The notes beneath the pieces are model-generated. The model made no database searches. It was given only the letters and a program-made list of their open reading frames with translations, and was not told the DNA's origin. The position numbers and the translations under genes are program-made. Source: Lingula anatina (Eukaryota; Brachiopoda; Lingulata; Lingulida; Lingulidae). Taken from it: a stretch of 64,000 nt of DNA. The DNA lies in NCBI RefSeq assembly GCF_001039355.2, contig NW_019776050.1, positions 64,400-128,399 of the forward strand, read 5' to 3'. Numbering within the stretch: the stretch's first letter is position 1; each line of letters starts with the position of its first letter. This document shows positions 11,282 to 24,631 of this stretch, one piece after another.

Positions 11282-14200
11282 ATGGAGAAAACTGATAGGG
11301 AGCGAATACGCCGGAACCGCACGGCTTTCATAAAGGATATGATGCCTGACGATGTCATCGAATATCTGTACTCCATGGGAATTTTCACGGATTCTACGAA
11401 GGAAGATGTACAGGTTAGGAACAGCTTTTTCTTATTTTAGGTAAAATTGTCCACTAAAAATTTGCAAATTGCTCACACATAGAGAACCAATATTCTGGAA
11501 AAAAGAAAACAAAATAGCAAAGGAGGTTCTCTTACCCCCCCCCCCCCCCGGTTTATATGGATGTGACTGACATGGTTGAAAAAAAATGGGAGGGGGGGGG
11601 GGGGAGGGCTTCCCAGCTCCCATCCACCAACCGGCTCCAATGCCTTTTATAACTGTGTACATTACCTGTAATGTTTATAGCTTCCGCACTATTTGCACTA
11701 CTGTTTATCTATGTCCCACCATGAACTGCATATGTTTAAAAAGGATTTAAAGTGCTTTGAATTTTATTTTTCATCGACCTTTGAATTTTGATCTCTACTC
11801 GTATTTGTTTTCGACCTTTAACCTTGACTAAGGCCTACCGTACGCGGACGGACAAGGTGCGGAAGATACTTGACACAGTTCCAATGCGAGGAAAACAAGC
11901 CATTCATGTCTTTTATGATGCTCTAGTAGAAACAGGTTGGTACTCAAATAATGTGACGTACGTATCAGACCATAAGTGAAGGAATTGTTTTAAAATTCCG
12001 ACCTTCATTTTGTCAAGATCGTCACTCAAATTGCAAGTATACTGCACAATCTTAAAATAATACTTTTTTATTTCTGGGCTTTTAACGTGCGACTGCATTC
12101 CTTGCTTGCAGTCCAATGAGCTATGTGTGGACGTTATTCCTGCCTGTTTGTAATCCACTGTAATTGTTCATTTAATTTTGAATTTACTTTCTTAAGATTT
12201 TTGGTACAGCGGCCGTTCGAATCATTTAGAAAGAGATATAAATCTAGAAATAAAAAACCGTTTTAAGAAACAGGCGGTGTCGATGTTATGTAATTAATCT
12301 ATTTATTTCCTGAATTCAGAAAAGCAATGAAACAGCTCATTATCTAAGTATTAACGTTTCAGAGCAAGGACATTTAGCAGACCTTCTCTTTCCCGAAAGG
12401 AAAGAGGAGCGCCTTGCCAAAGAAGCGGCACGCGCGCCCCCTACATCTACTCCGTGTCCTGCAAACACACAACCTGTTAATACCCAACCACGTGTTACTC
12501 AACCAGTTCAACCGGAAGAGGAAGACGTGCAGTTACCAGGTAGAGTTCAGTGGTATCCTAGGCCTGTATGTTGGATATGATCGCTGCTGAATTATTCTCT
12601 CTCTCCCTCTCTCTCTCTCGTATACTATTGTATTTTGACAAAACAAGTACTTGTTAGTAAATGTCAATTATTATTTTGAAAACTATATATATAACAAATG
12701 TGTGATATTTTGGCAGTCAAGAATGTTTTTGAATAACTTTTTGACACTATTTCTTGTGTTTGCACTATAGAGTTGCCATGTGACGCCGGGCAGTCTCTGG
12801 TATTTGTTGATTCTTTGAAGTTCGACTTGTCTGACAGTGTACTGCGGTTACAAGAAAAATATTCGCAGGTAATTTTCAGAAGCTCTTATTACCACGTTTA
12901 TTATGGGCCTTCAGAGTTGTGCGTGTATCATTATTGCTGATACTGTGCCAGTAATTTTGTAATTATCAAAATTAAAGTAGGACAAACTTTTAAAATTTCC
13001 ACATGAGGCAATTAACTCCGCAAGAGACAAAAATTCCCAACAAACACTTTTATAATTTTCATACTGGAGCGTCGGTTTTTACACATTGAACCTTGCTTCT
13101 GAATTGTGTTAAATTTTTAAAAGGTCTGAATCAATTTAAAGCCTTTTACGTACATGTTTAACCGTATTCAACCTCACCATAATAACATTTGTCCATTACA
13201 CATGATAGGGCATTTTCCTGTTATTACAGGTTTATAAGAATGCCAGCGCAAACAAAGGGAGAGCGTTGATTATCCTTAATATTAAAATGGAAGGCCATGA
13301 TATACTGAGGACCAATTTAACTCGACTTTTGAAAAAGCTAGGCTATAAAGTTGATCACAAGAAGAATTTAAAAGCAGAGGTAAGTATCTAAAAGGAATCG
13401 GTCCTATACAAAGTCAAATTTAGAAAATGGAATTAAAACGCATGGACTTAAATGAAAGTTAAAGCTATATATAAATCCAAACCAAATTGATAAAGTATAT
13501 TGCCCAAAATAATGTTTTGATAATAATTTTTAAAACTTTGAAAAGAGAATTCTGAGAAGTTTTTAAGTCAGTCAGAACAGAATGTATATTTATGAATTTT
13601 GAAATAAGGCAATATTTTAAAAAAGCTATTGAATAAATAATAAATAATTACCTTAAGCAAATGATAGATCACCGGGTTACGCACTCTGTAGAGAACAAGG
13701 GCCCATTCCATCGAAACTATATATTGTAGATCTTCGTAGATCAGGCCAGTTCCGCGGGGACTCTCGCTGAATGCAGTCAGTTTAACAGATAAGCACGCCT
13801 CTATTTGGCTCTGAGTGGAGTGTAGAATACCGGGAGATTATATGAGTTGAAAACGAGGAGGCGTGTTAATCTGTTAAACTTAATTAGTTTTTAAAATATC
13901 AGAGTGGTATTACCTTTTACTACACACTAAAATAACTGACCGATCTTTGAGTTATAATCGATGGGTAACAATCCTTGTTATCGCAATAATTTTCACGAGT
14001 AAAAACTTCCATTAGCTTGGCAAGCTTACGATATGAAAAATGCTTTTATGATCAGCTTGTGCTAAATAAATATCAAAGAATCTTCACATTTCAGAAAATT
14101 AAGGAAGTCTTACGCAACGAAGCCCAGAATGGGGAACACGGAGACGCGGAGTCCTTCATTTGCATATTCATAGGTTACGGCAAAGGAGGAATATTAACGG

Positions 14201-16375
14201 GGAAGGACGGCAAAACCATTAGCCTCAGTGAAGTTACATGCTTCTTCAACGGGCAGAACTGTAGTTCTTTGGTGAATAAACCAAAACTGTTTTTCGCGCA
14301 GACATGTGGTAAGTTTCAAAGAGTTACCCGAGACCTGGGTCGAAAGTACAGACATTTTGGCCGAAAATGCCCGCCCTGAATCCAAATTTGATGTAATCCG
14401 TGGGCATTTCACAAGATGGGGCAACATAGGGGGTAAATGGTCCAGTTTTTCAAAAAATAGTCGTCAGCTTGAAATTACTGGTCACAAGCCTATAGAATGT
14501 GACTGCCTATGTGCAGTGTGAAGTAGCGACCGCATTACTAGTCCATTACTGACATAAACCAGAGTACGGTAATGGCTCGATCTTTGCAATAAGCAAAATT
14601 ATCTAACTTTCAGATTCATAATTTTAGGATGGCAAAAATATATATTTTGTATATAGCATTATTCATTGTGAACGCACTTTTACAGTGGATAATGACACTG
14701 ACAAAACCGAAGGGGAAACCAGAGAAGTTATGGAACAACTTACAGCCGATCTGCAAGCGGCGACTTTAAGAGATGGTGGAGAGGGGACGGTTGCTACTGC
14801 TTCTGTGCCTACCATGGCAGATATATTTGTAGCTGCTTCTACGGAATACAGTGAGTATATCTTAGGCTCTATTCCCATAGATTTTAGATCGATCTATCCC
14901 CGCGGGGAGTCTCACTAGATTACTTTCAGATAATCCGACTTAAATATCCGTCCCGCCTACTACAAGCTGTAAGAGGGTAATTAACTTTCGTGTCCGCCCG
15001 GCTGACAGCTATTTAGCGTGAACCCCCAGGGAGTTAGGTCGATCTAAAGTAGGTCGATCTAATCTATGGAAATCGGGTGTAAGTTAAGAGACTAACACGC
15101 CTCCTCCTATCGTTGAGTAGACTACGGAAAAGCTGGTGATATTTGAGTGTGTTGGATACAAACTGGGGCGTCTTAGTCTGTTCATCTGATTGCATTCAGC
15201 GAGATTCCCCGTTGAGTTTGTACACATCAGCTAGGTCGACAAAATTCATTGTGAACGGTTCCTTACATATTGAGAAAAAATTGCACCATCTTGGATTTTA
15301 AATATAGTCAGAAATTGTTATTTGTACACAAGCTCACTTCTTAAGAGAATTGGACATTTTAGGCTTATTTTGTTTCTAGATGTGCTTTTTCTACTAATCT
15401 GTATGGTAAGACCTTTTCAAAATCACTTCAATATTATGTGAAGATCATTATTTTTTTGTTTGCATTAAAAATAAAAATGAAAATATAGATATTCCATGTA
15501 TTAACATCTTTCTGGTTGTTTATTATTTGCCAGTCAAAAAAATTACGGAACGTAAGATAAATATAACCAGAAAGTAACCTTGGTACTAGCAGGTCATTTT
15601 GTTTGAATTTGTTGCTCAGTCTGGTTTAGAATACTGATTTTTTTTCAGCTTCATCGACAGAAGCGAGTCCCAATTTTTGGTTTTTAGAAGCACTAGTGTA
15701 TGTTTTCTGTACGTTTGCACACAGCGACAGCCTCAATTCCATGCTAAACAAGGTTAGTGAGGGGTATTATTGTTTCGAGTGTGACTCCCTACCTCGAGAC
15801 ATATAGGTTAGAAACGGAATCACCCGAGTTCAACCGAATGTGCAATTGCAACAACGGGCCTTGATGGTTTATTATTTTTATTTATTCAGCTTCTGAGATC
15901 TAGTATAACAGTGCGACTATTTTATGTAGCGATAGTGCAGATTTTTAGTTAGGCCCCGAAAAGCTACGTATATGGAGGAAATATGCTCCGCCAAATGCTG
16001 GGCCATAATTCATTTCTTTTGCCTGATATGAATTAATATTTCAGTATGCATGTAGTAAATGGCACTTTTTTTGTAATTTGTCACTTTGAGTTTAATAGTA
16101 AGTGCTTTGGGGATAAAAATTGAATTATATTCGATATTTAAAGAAACCTTTATAACCTGTTTCAGATAAACAGCATTCTGTCGAAGAAACGTGCCCAACT
16201 GGACTATCAGTCTACTTCTCTGCTAAAGGAATTTTACTTTTTCCCAAAACGTCCTGTCACCTCCGATAGCGACAGTTGCCAACAAAATGACGCTGTTGAG
16301 TCCGCCACGGAAGGGAGGTCTTCGCTCGCGCAAGCATCATGTGGAGACGACACAGCGCAGCTGGTGCTGGGATAG
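11282..16375 (+). CDS. CARD-containing caspase homologue, catalytic residues altered (probable pseudocaspase)
   Basis: Nine exons: 11282-11413, 11833-11935, 12363-12539, 12771-12868, 13230-13379, 14095-14308, 14686-14850, 15649-15752 and 16166-16375. They total 1353 nt (450 residues), with GT-AG borders and consistent phases; in-frame TAA TAG lies just before the ATG. Residues 1 to about 90 form a CARD (DDVIEYLYSMGIFTDSTKEDV, RTDKVRKILDTVPMRGKQA, VETEQGHLADLLFPE), then a Pro/Gln-rich linker to about 140. The p20 part has NASANKGRALIILN (174-187), GKDGKTISLSEVTCFF and KPKLFFAQTC; the p10 part has TEASPNFWFLEAL and EFYFFPKRP. Overall size and order match caspase-2/-9. However, the catalytic His of the SHG motif is Tyr248 (IGYGKGG), the S1-pocket Arg before Gly is Lys179, QACRG has become QTCVD (Cys291 kept), and the SWR-type Arg is missing. 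It likely works as a CARD adaptor or caspase regulator rather than a protease. Confidence 0.85.
13700..13880 (+). mobile_element. MITE family 2, diverged copy in caspase intron 5
   Basis: The text CCGCGGGGACTCTCGCTGA, ATGCAGTCAG and CACGCCTC is followed about 70 bp later by the reverse-complement words GAGGAGGCGTGTTAATCTG. This matches the structure of the elements at 15090-15235 and 26505-26722. The copy is partial and diverged; its limits are approximate. Confidence 0.55.
14871..15075 (+). mobile_element. MITE family 1, copy 2 (in caspase intron 7)
   Basis: Same family as 10611-10815 and 58720-58940, with ends CCATAGATTTTAGATCGATC and a reverse-complement right end CCATAGATTAGATCGACC. The insertion begins only about 20 bp after the splice donor of exon 7 (GTGAGT at 14851). 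A family 2 element abuts its right end. Confidence 0.82.
15090..15235. mobile_element. MITE family 2 copy, adjacent to family 1 copy
   Basis: It contains GAGACTAACACGCCTCCTCC on the left. On the right, GGGGCGTCTTAGTCTG runs into TGATTGCATTCAGCGAGA, the reverse complement of the CTCGCTGAATGCAGTCAG arm seen at 13700-13880. The foldback structure of about 50-bp arms is diverged, and the exact ends are uncertain. Confidence 0.55.
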
Positions 16376-18204
16376 AACCTAGTTGGACTACTGTAGCATT
16401 AAAAGATTTTGGAAAAGCCAGGTTATTTATGACATCAAATTTGTTTATATCTTAATTTTTTTAGTTTGTGAAAAAAGAAAAGTTGTGCTATGACCTCGTT
16501 CTCATTCTGATAATGTCCGACTTCCAGATTCCCGTGTTATTGCGGCCACGATTTGCAATGTGAGAACGAGGTTCGGAATTGTGCAGGCTTTATTAATTTT
16601 GTTCAGACACACGGGTTCCGGAAAGGGAAAAATCGAGCAAAAATGATCAAAAATGTAATATTTTTTAGAAACCTAAGAGAGAGATGACGTGGGGCGCATC
16701 CGTTTTATGAGTTTAATTTACCTTTCAGTGCCAGAGACAGCAGGGGCTATTTCAGAGCTATTTTTTGACAGTTTTTAAAATTATCTTTGTTGACCGTCTT
16801 CAGTCAGAAAAAAAATTGAAAATCTGACCGTCTTCCGGAAGACCCTGAAGACGGTCTCAGTCCGCCCCCGAATGAGACAGACGAATGGTTGGTCCGAGTT
16901 TCAAAAAGTGCAATAGATTGTTCTTATTGGAATTATGCCTTTTTGTCCTAACGACTAAAAGTACTTATATATACTATAAAGCAATCTATTTTAATCAAAG
17001 CAAAAAGGACATGTATGTGTTCTGCTTTATGTATTCTTGTCAAGTATTTAAGGGTATTTTTTATCTCCAAAAACAGAGATTTTTATGTTTATGGCTTAAT
17101 GTCAATATAATCATATCAGTTATTGATTATAATCTCCAAACATAATTATAGATTAGGTACATTTACAAAATACAGTTTGTGAAATATACAGTATAAAAGG
17201 AAATGAATCAAGAACGTGAAAACTTGCAGTATTACAGCTACAAAGGAAATAAAGACAAACATAATGAAATCAGCCTTCACAATTTATACTTGTTGGAAGA
17301 AACAAAAAATCTGTAGGGCTCAATGGTCGAAGTTAGTGCTAAAAATTCTATGTGTACATTGAACACCTTATTCATTACTCCCCGTGTTTGAAGTTAAAGT
17401 GAGGCAAATCATTACTGTTTCGTAAGGGAATGTCCCGTTTTCCTCTTGTGTGGATTCTTAAGTTCACCCTCTTAATGTTTTGCCAGATGCCCAACCCGGT
17501 TCTTGATTTTGGTCTCGTTATATCTCAGCATCGCGAGATTTAAATACAACGTCCCACCGACGTCGCCATTATGTAAGTTTATTATGCCTTGTACATAAGC
17601 CTTCAAAAATTCTGATAAAAATCATCTGTGTATTTTCAAACCTGACATGCCTATTAAAAGTCTAATTTCCAGTTTTCAAATGTTATAATAATCACTTCAA
17701 AAATTTAAATGGCAGGCCATTTTATAGTTGAATGCTTCCGTGAATCGACAGTTCAGATATCGAGAAATTTCGAAAATAGAGACAATAGATTTGGCCAAAG
17801 GGGGATGCTCTTACACTTGGAGAAAGTGTTATTTCCAAAAACTTTGCTTATTATTTAAAATGATAACACGACAAGGGCTCTGAGTAGATTTATAATACAA
17901 GCATACAGGCCAATAAAAAACCAAATGTAAAAAGATTAATCGATAGATCATTTATTTATTTATTTTGTGAACTGTAGGCCCTTTTATAGGTCCAACTGAG
18001 GCTGGGTTCTCGACTTAACATATTACTAGGTATAAAAGGAAATTCAAATTTTATTCTATATATTTTATTGTTTTCAGTTATAGAAAACTACAGTATATCA
18101 GTATCCAATATACTTTTGAAAACTTTGTACAAAATGCCAATTATTTATGATAGAATGAAAACGTATTGCACAAACGACATGTTCTCTAAAGTTTTAATCC
18201 AACA
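16376..18204. other. Intergenic DNA between convergent caspase and MFS genes
   Basis: Holds the 3' flanks of both neighbours. Two inverted-repeat structures are visible: 16494-16571 (ends CCTCGTTCTCATT and AATGTGAGAACGAGG) and about 16793-16855 (GACCGTCTTCAG and CTGAAGACGGTC). Short frames in this stretch are AT-rich noise; no gene is supported. Confidence 0.5.
16494..16571. mobile_element. Very short inverted-repeat element
   Basis: The left arm CCTCGTTCTCATT pairs with the right arm AATGTGAGAACGAGG (one mismatch/insertion) across about 50 bp. It is probably a small MITE or a solo-end remnant. Confidence 0.5.
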
Positions 18205-20502
18205 TTATCTTTTTCTCAGTGCATTGTATTTTCGTTCCAAAAGTCCAATTAGAAGAAGCACCGAGCATGCGCTGAGTACAGCGGAAACAGTTGTGCTGAG
18301 CATGAAGCACTTGCGCCCGAAGCACTTTGTTTCGCCGGTCGTGGCGTCAATATAACCATAATAATCATATAAGGCGCCATATATCCTTTGAAGCACGACA
18401 ACACCAATGCAACTTCCGGCCTGAAAGAAGCCCCAGTTCCTCCCGAGGTGCTTCAATCCAAAAATCTCAACGGTTATAACGGGCGACAGGCTCCATAACG
18501 CCCCATTGGGTATGTTGATTCCGATGACAAGGAAGATCATCATAAGTACACTCTCTGCATAAAAGATGAAGAGTATCAAAATAACAGTTTGTGCCGCGGC
18601 TGTTATAAGCACGAAATATTCCCTGGGAAGTTCCTTGACCACTATGTCAGACAAAAGCCCGCTGAAAGCCTTAGCAAAGCAGCCAACTAAGGGGGAAACG
18701 ACAGTAAAAGCGACGTTAAGCTCTTCATGGCCGAATGACTGCAGGAAGAGTGTATAATTTGAAATGATTGTTGTTTGTACTGATGTGCCAAACGTCACGA
18801 TGAGCAGCATGTACCAGAAGTCCCAGTCTTTAAATAAAACTAAGATCGTTTGATCGTCCTCGCTTATATGGGGTTTGACTTGTGTCAAACTTGTGCTTTC
18901 ACTAGGTTCGGAATTTTGAGTCACCAACTCAATGCTGTCGTCTGCTTCACCCCGATCCACTTCTGGTTCCGGTGGAAAGCGTTTCTGGGTCAGCAGACAT
19001 ATTGTGTTCACTACTGCAACCAGTACTGCAATTGTTATGAAATACCCTGCTAGGTCTTGTTTTCCTTCGTCTCCGTTAATGTGCCCATTGACAAAGAGGC
19101 CACCATATATACCGGCACACACAGCTTTCCCTGCACTGAGGAAGGCATCCAAGAGACCGATCACCTTGCCATGGTGTCGGCGAGGGAAGTTTCCAACATT
19201 AATTGTGAGTATGCTGAAGTACGTGAAACTGCCCCCTAAACCTGTAACACCGAAAACACATTTAATGTGATATGTTATCTTCAAACTTATTGGCCATGGG
19301 GAGATTTTCATATCGCCACCATTTCATAACCCTCCATCCTCCCCCCCCCCCCAAACCGGTCGGGTTTCCCCCAAAATATAACCCCCCCCCCCCCGTTTTT
19401 AACAATAACGCCCTTAACTCAGATTGACATTTTTGAATATACAAATGCTCTAAGACTGAAATATTGACAGCACCAAGAGCCAGTGAACAAATAATAAAAG
19501 TAACACATACTCACCCACGAAGAAGAAATACAAATGTAATAACCAGGCCTCTCTGTTATAGAAACTCACGAGAGGAGCCGCAGACCACAGCACCACGTAT
19601 GCACCCGACTGTAAGATGATTGCAATAAACAGCGTAAGTTTCCCGCCATATTTGTCGGTCAGATACCCTGGGAGGACACCAAACGCAATACCCATGTTTC
19701 CCAAGGAGGCTATGTTTTCAACTAAAATGAGGAAAGGCATGAACGGTGTTAGAGAGCATTCACAACGAGAAGAGCCGAGGTCTAGCAAGGCCGAGACCTA
19801 AATATGGCGGACCTACATAAAAGGAAGACCGCATAATCCTTTAATGGTATCTCAATAAATGTCATTTAAAGTCTAATGCAGTTCCAGATAAATCTACGCT
19901 ATTCAAAATTTGACCAATTGTATTAACAGGTTACTGGGAAAACAATTAGTTTCAAAGCTTTTACGTTCACATGACAATATTACTCTGAAATACATAAAAT
20001 TAGGATAATGGTCGATATATGTGTGCATGTGTGTGTATTTCAGATAACCGTACATGGAAAAGGCTGGTTTTCCGGTTTGTCAATATTACGATATGTGTTA
20101 TTTTACGTAGAAAAAAGACTGATGAATATAATGGTGATTTGGATTAATACTGTACCAGCACAAGACAAGGATAACGTTTATATTGTAAAAATGGCATTAG
20201 AGTAAACGGTTAGGGATTTCTTGTTGGTTTTCTTTGTGTGCCTTTAACAAAGCCTAAAAGGAAAAAAAACAAGGACGCTTCATTAAATTCACTTGTAGTC
20301 CAGCAGAAGCGTGATACTTACCCGTAGATTGTGAGAAGGAATATCTCTGTTTCAGCGCCAGTTGAAACGAGCTAAAAGCGAAGATCGTCCCGGCGAAAGC
20401 GATCCCAAGACACCCCGCGACGAGGACAAGGACCCGCTGTACGGAAGTACGCCTGAAAAACTCCCCAAGTCTTTCCAAGATAGCTAAAAATGTTCTCGGC
20501 AT
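18205..20502 (-). CDS. MFS transporter, nodulin-like/MCH1-type (paralogue 1)
   Basis: Three exons on the minus strand: 20322-20502, 19515-19721 and 18205-19241, joined in phases 1 and 1, giving 474 residues. Exon 1 carries the first membrane segment (VLVLVAGCLGIAFAGTIFAF) and the SFQLALKQRYSFSQST stretch typical of nodulin-like MFS proteins. Exon 2 continues with LGNMGIAFGVLPGYLTDKYGG, a loop between helices 2 and 3 of MFS type. Exon 3 holds the remaining helices, a central acidic cytoplasmic loop (about residues 240-285, ending before LVLFKDWDFWYMLL), and FGLKHLGRNWGFFQAG and YGALYDYYGY near the C-terminus. Twelve helices are expected, in plasma or organelle membrane; small carboxylates or other metabolites are possible substrates but none can be read from the sequence. 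The paralogue at 25772 shares both intron phases, and exon 2 is 207 nt in both. C-terminal hydrophobicity is normal and no frame damage is seen. Confidence 0.82.
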
Positions 20503-22297
20503 TTTGGAGAGCTTTGATTTTCTGCTTCGACGTTAGTTATGGTGAACTACAGTTCTGTCCTTTGATACATCAGTTCGGATACGATGTCCATGCAACTGCA
20601 AGTTGGAGATCTGAATTAAAAATAATAAAGCGATCAGTATGATGGAGTGAGTGCCCAGTCATCTTCCGTTTAACACGCTGCCATCAAGACGAATATGAAT
20701 AAAAGTTTTGTATATTAAACAATATAGAATCGAACAGCAAAGTATGATAAAATAATTAAGATTAAATATAATAAAATGAAATAAAGGAAATGAAATTGTA
20801 TGATAATAAAACAAGGTAAAAAAAAAACACCAGTCCCCTACTAATAAATCTCAAGCGAACCAGACTTAATTGACATTGACCTAGGAAAAAAGCCATTTTG
20901 AACGTCTTGTCGAAATTTACTTTTGCCACCACAGTAGTTAAGTCTAGATTGATACCCCTACTTCCAGCTTTACAGCTTAAAAGGTCGTTCACTGCCTACA
21001 AGTCCAGAGCACTGATGCTACCACTTTTCTGCCCACGATGAAATGTCTGCTAACGGCAACACGATAGTTGTTTTTCGAGCACTGGAACTCTCACTTTGGG
21101 TATTCGTTACACATCATGTCTTTTTAAGTCAGTGTTGGCGCTACAGTTGTAACACATCAGGCTATATAAAGATTCAACCAACTTAGGTGCGTTTCATCAG
21201 GAATCTAAGAGATCGCTAATCGATGCCTGTTCTTTTAGCAAATCAGTGGTTGTCCTCATGACGAAGATTTTTACCCAGTGACGGCAGTACCCCATTTGGG
21301 TGTGTCAAATATTGATCCCGGACCAATCTTTCCTAAAAGCTGTCTGACCAGCATCGTAAAGTCGACTTTGCGTAGTTGGCTATTTGTGAAGTTGGCTAAC
21401 GATGGCAGGATTTAACAAATGGCTGACCTGTGCCCACTCATATATATATAGCATATAATTATGTCGGCCATCCTGATAAACGATACAATTTAGGATACAT
21501 TATTCATATTGAGCCGTAGCCATTAATTTTTATGTCCGATGTTTCATATTGGAATGAAGGCCTATTGCAAGTAGGCCTACATGCATAGCTAAACCAATGA
21601 ACTATATAATTTATTTCAACGTGAGGAGAGAGTAAAAAAAATTCACAATTGTAAATGTAGAAAAATAGGCAATCAAGTAAACAGATCTGATATTACCACC
21701 GTACACTCACGTTATATAGTGTCTCTAAGAGCTTAAGAGGAACATAAAAAACGTAACATCAGAAAAATATTCCATACCACATTTAAGGTGTGGTACACGT
21801 CACGCGAGGCTTATGCTGTTCCAGAAAAAAAAAAAAAAAAAAAAGGTGAAATTACCCGTAAAAAATCTCTATTATCTCCCTTGCCCCTCATCAGTGCATG
21901 AACTGCGTATCTCGCTGCCTGCAACCCAGTCCAAATAAACTAAGCGGGAGTGACGCGCGTGCAGCTATCTGCAACTATTGTAAACTCGTATTCACTGCGA
22001 CCAGAATCAGACCGAGAAATTACTGAGCTGGGCTCTTATGCTTCGAAATAGTTTAAATGAAATTTTAGGACAGTATTATACAACAGTCTTTTGGTCGGAT
22101 AAAGGTCATTCACCAACCTATATGTCATTGGAAGTGACACGAACTTCGTTTCGAAGACAGTGCAATTTTTACTCCATGAAATAAGGGCCTACTGCTAGAA
22201 ACAGATAGACTTTTTACTGTGACTATTTTTTAAAATTAAAATGTAAATGAACAGTTCTTTTACAAACAACTGGAATGTCGCTGTCTCTTAGAGGAGT

Positions 22298-22300
22298 TGT

Positions 22301-22356
<56 letters not shown>
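22298..22356. repeat. Compound (GT)n(GA)n microsatellite
   Basis: About 14 GT units pass directly into about 15 GA units. Confidence 0.95.
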
Positions 22357-22357
<1 letters not shown>

Positions 22358-24387
22358 TGAGTTTCTATAAATTGTCCAAAAATATTTCATGGTTATTAGG
22401 ACCTTATATTTACTTCATAATTTTGCTCTCCCCTCCCCCCCTCTCCACCAGCAAACTTTAATCATCTTCACTTATACGATTCTGCTCCAATCGCTTCACT
22501 TTTTTTAGAATTCATTTAACCTTTTTTTTTAATTTTTACGTTATTCTGCGTGCCGACAGTTGGGAAACAGCCATAACAACGAAAAATTAATAAGGGGTTG
22601 TACACTGTAGGAGAAAAGGCGAACAGCAAGACACGCAAAAACGGGGTTGGAGGGGGGGGATGCATTACGACCCCGGCCGGTCAGTCGGAGATAGCAGTGC
22701 ATCACCATATTACAAAAACTGTCATGTTTAACAGTAGCAACTTTTTTGTGCTTCAGTGGGGTGCCGCAGTTATCAGGTATGCAACGCGTGCAGGTCGCTA
22801 CGAGTCAACGAGCCCATTATAAAATACAAGTGTCACGAACGCTATGCACGACTGGGTGATACATACAACTCCAGTCTCTTTGTAAAATAAATAATTCTAT
22901 ATTACATTTAAGCATCAGGTATATGTAGACATGTATACTACAGTCACAGTGCATATGGCTATGTGATGGGTAACTTCAATTTAACTCAAGTCTCTTGGTA
23001 GAATGAATCCTATATTGAAGCCATGACCCAAGATAGATTGAAGTGACACACCAGTTAGTCATACAGAGGAATTTATGTATCTCCTTGGCCATACTGCAAC
23101 TGTGAGTCGTGAGAGATGGAATTAAGGTACACATCCGACGTACATGACCTACATGCATGCTGGTTATAACAAGACTGGGCATTGTTTTACCCTCTACCAG
23201 GCCTCATATTAATGTACGCTTTTCACAAACACAGTGATGTTTGTCATACATTAGCCAGCGACATATTGCTGAATATTTAGTGAAAAAATCTGTGACCCCG
23301 GAAGAGGGTTACCCAGATTGACTTTTCACAGGATATTCACAGGATAAGTTTTTAGATAAATAGACGGTCATTTTACTATCTCTGACTTTGACTACCTGAC
23401 TATCTATGGCGTTTTCACTTTTCCCTATAATAGGGGCCTATATATCTGCCACCCTGGAAGAGGGAAGAAGAGGGTAGGGTATTTTGTTCTCAAGGGATGA
23501 ACTGTGCACCTGAACTGTGCACGTGACTATAAGCTGTTATATAAATATTAGCTACAATACTCACGAGCATGCGACGATCTGATATCTCTTCTGTTCACAC
23601 TACTCTCCCCTCGTGTTGCACCGCTGGCTAATCTAGTGTACCAGGAAAGTGGGCGCATCCGTTACTGAGCAGTTAAGATCCTGTCACAGTCACTACCAAA
23701 GCCAATGTCTCCGATTCCAACACTACTTATTTGCTTGTCAGTTACTCATAAGCAAGTTGAAAGTCACAAGTACACTTGGCACAATCCTTATGTCACCTGC
23801 TAGGCAAAAGTAATGCTTTAGGTGCCCTATATGGAAGCGTTCTTGTATCGTCAGCGTGTTGTCTATTGTCAGTGCCCAAGCTTCGTTCATGCAGTATTTA
23901 ATTTAACCCAGTGCTACCTAAAAGTCCCTGGTAGAGACGAGGTAGATATATTTGTAACCCCTTGTTGACGGCTTTCACAACGCACATAATAGCCTCATTT
24001 GAATATCGTCTCATTCCACTTATCTCGCTGTGAGTTAGACTGCGCTTGGGTGCTGGTGCGCATAGTAGCTTCCGTTTACGGCCTTTCATGCTTTCATCAA
24101 TTAATAAATGCATGTATCTATCAAAAATTTAGACAATTAAGATACAATCTAGAGATAATTGCATGCCCCCCCTTCCCCGCGTAGGCCTACAGGTGTATAG
24201 ACAGACAAAAATACGCGGAGACCGTTTTCACATCGTGCCTTGGTAAGGGCATGCTTAATTATAAGTTGATTGGTTTATTTATTTTTTCCTTAATATTTTA
24301 ACTGTGTTGGACTTCATCATATTTCTGAATTAAATTTTAAACATATGACAGGGAGTCTAAGGCGACTGTATATGTGATGCATAGATA

Positions 24388-24631
24388 GGGGAGACCGGGC
24401 TAGTTGGACCCCAGGGTAAGTTGGCCCCCATCAAGTCTCTTTAATAATTTTACTTTAATATGCTAAATTATTTCATTTGGACAGTTGGACTCACTGCCGA
24501 CGCTTTCTTAGCACTGTTGGATACAGTCACTTTACAAAATGATGTGGTCAATTCGTTTACCCCATAGTTACTTTGTCATAAATTGATGGTTCGCCAACTT
24601 ACCCCGGGGTTCAACTAGCTCCGGTCTCCCC
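24388..24631. mobile_element. TA-flanked MITE with ~43-bp terminal inverted repeats
   Basis: The left end GGGGAGACCGGGCTAGTTGG continues through ACCCCAGGGTAAGTTGG. The reverse complement of the right end is GGGGAGACCGGAGCTAGTTG, then AACCCCGGGGTAAGTTGG. TA dinucleotides border both ends (24386-24387 and 24632-24633), as expected for a TA target-site duplication. The 244-bp element has no coding capacity. Confidence 0.88.

Noticed and set aside
14017-14379. 120-codon frame starting before caspase exon 6
   Set aside because: The first part is intron; the exon begins at 14095 after TTCACATTTCAG and ends at 14308.
11282-16375. Calling the CARD-caspase an active initiator caspase
   Set aside because: The His, both S1 Arg positions and the QACRG motif are changed in otherwise well-supported exons.
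23290-23520. Possible repeat shared with 60160-60300 (TTTTCACA-GATATT, GAAGAGGG/GTAGAGGG)
   Set aside because: Only a few scattered words match; too weak to call without an alignment.
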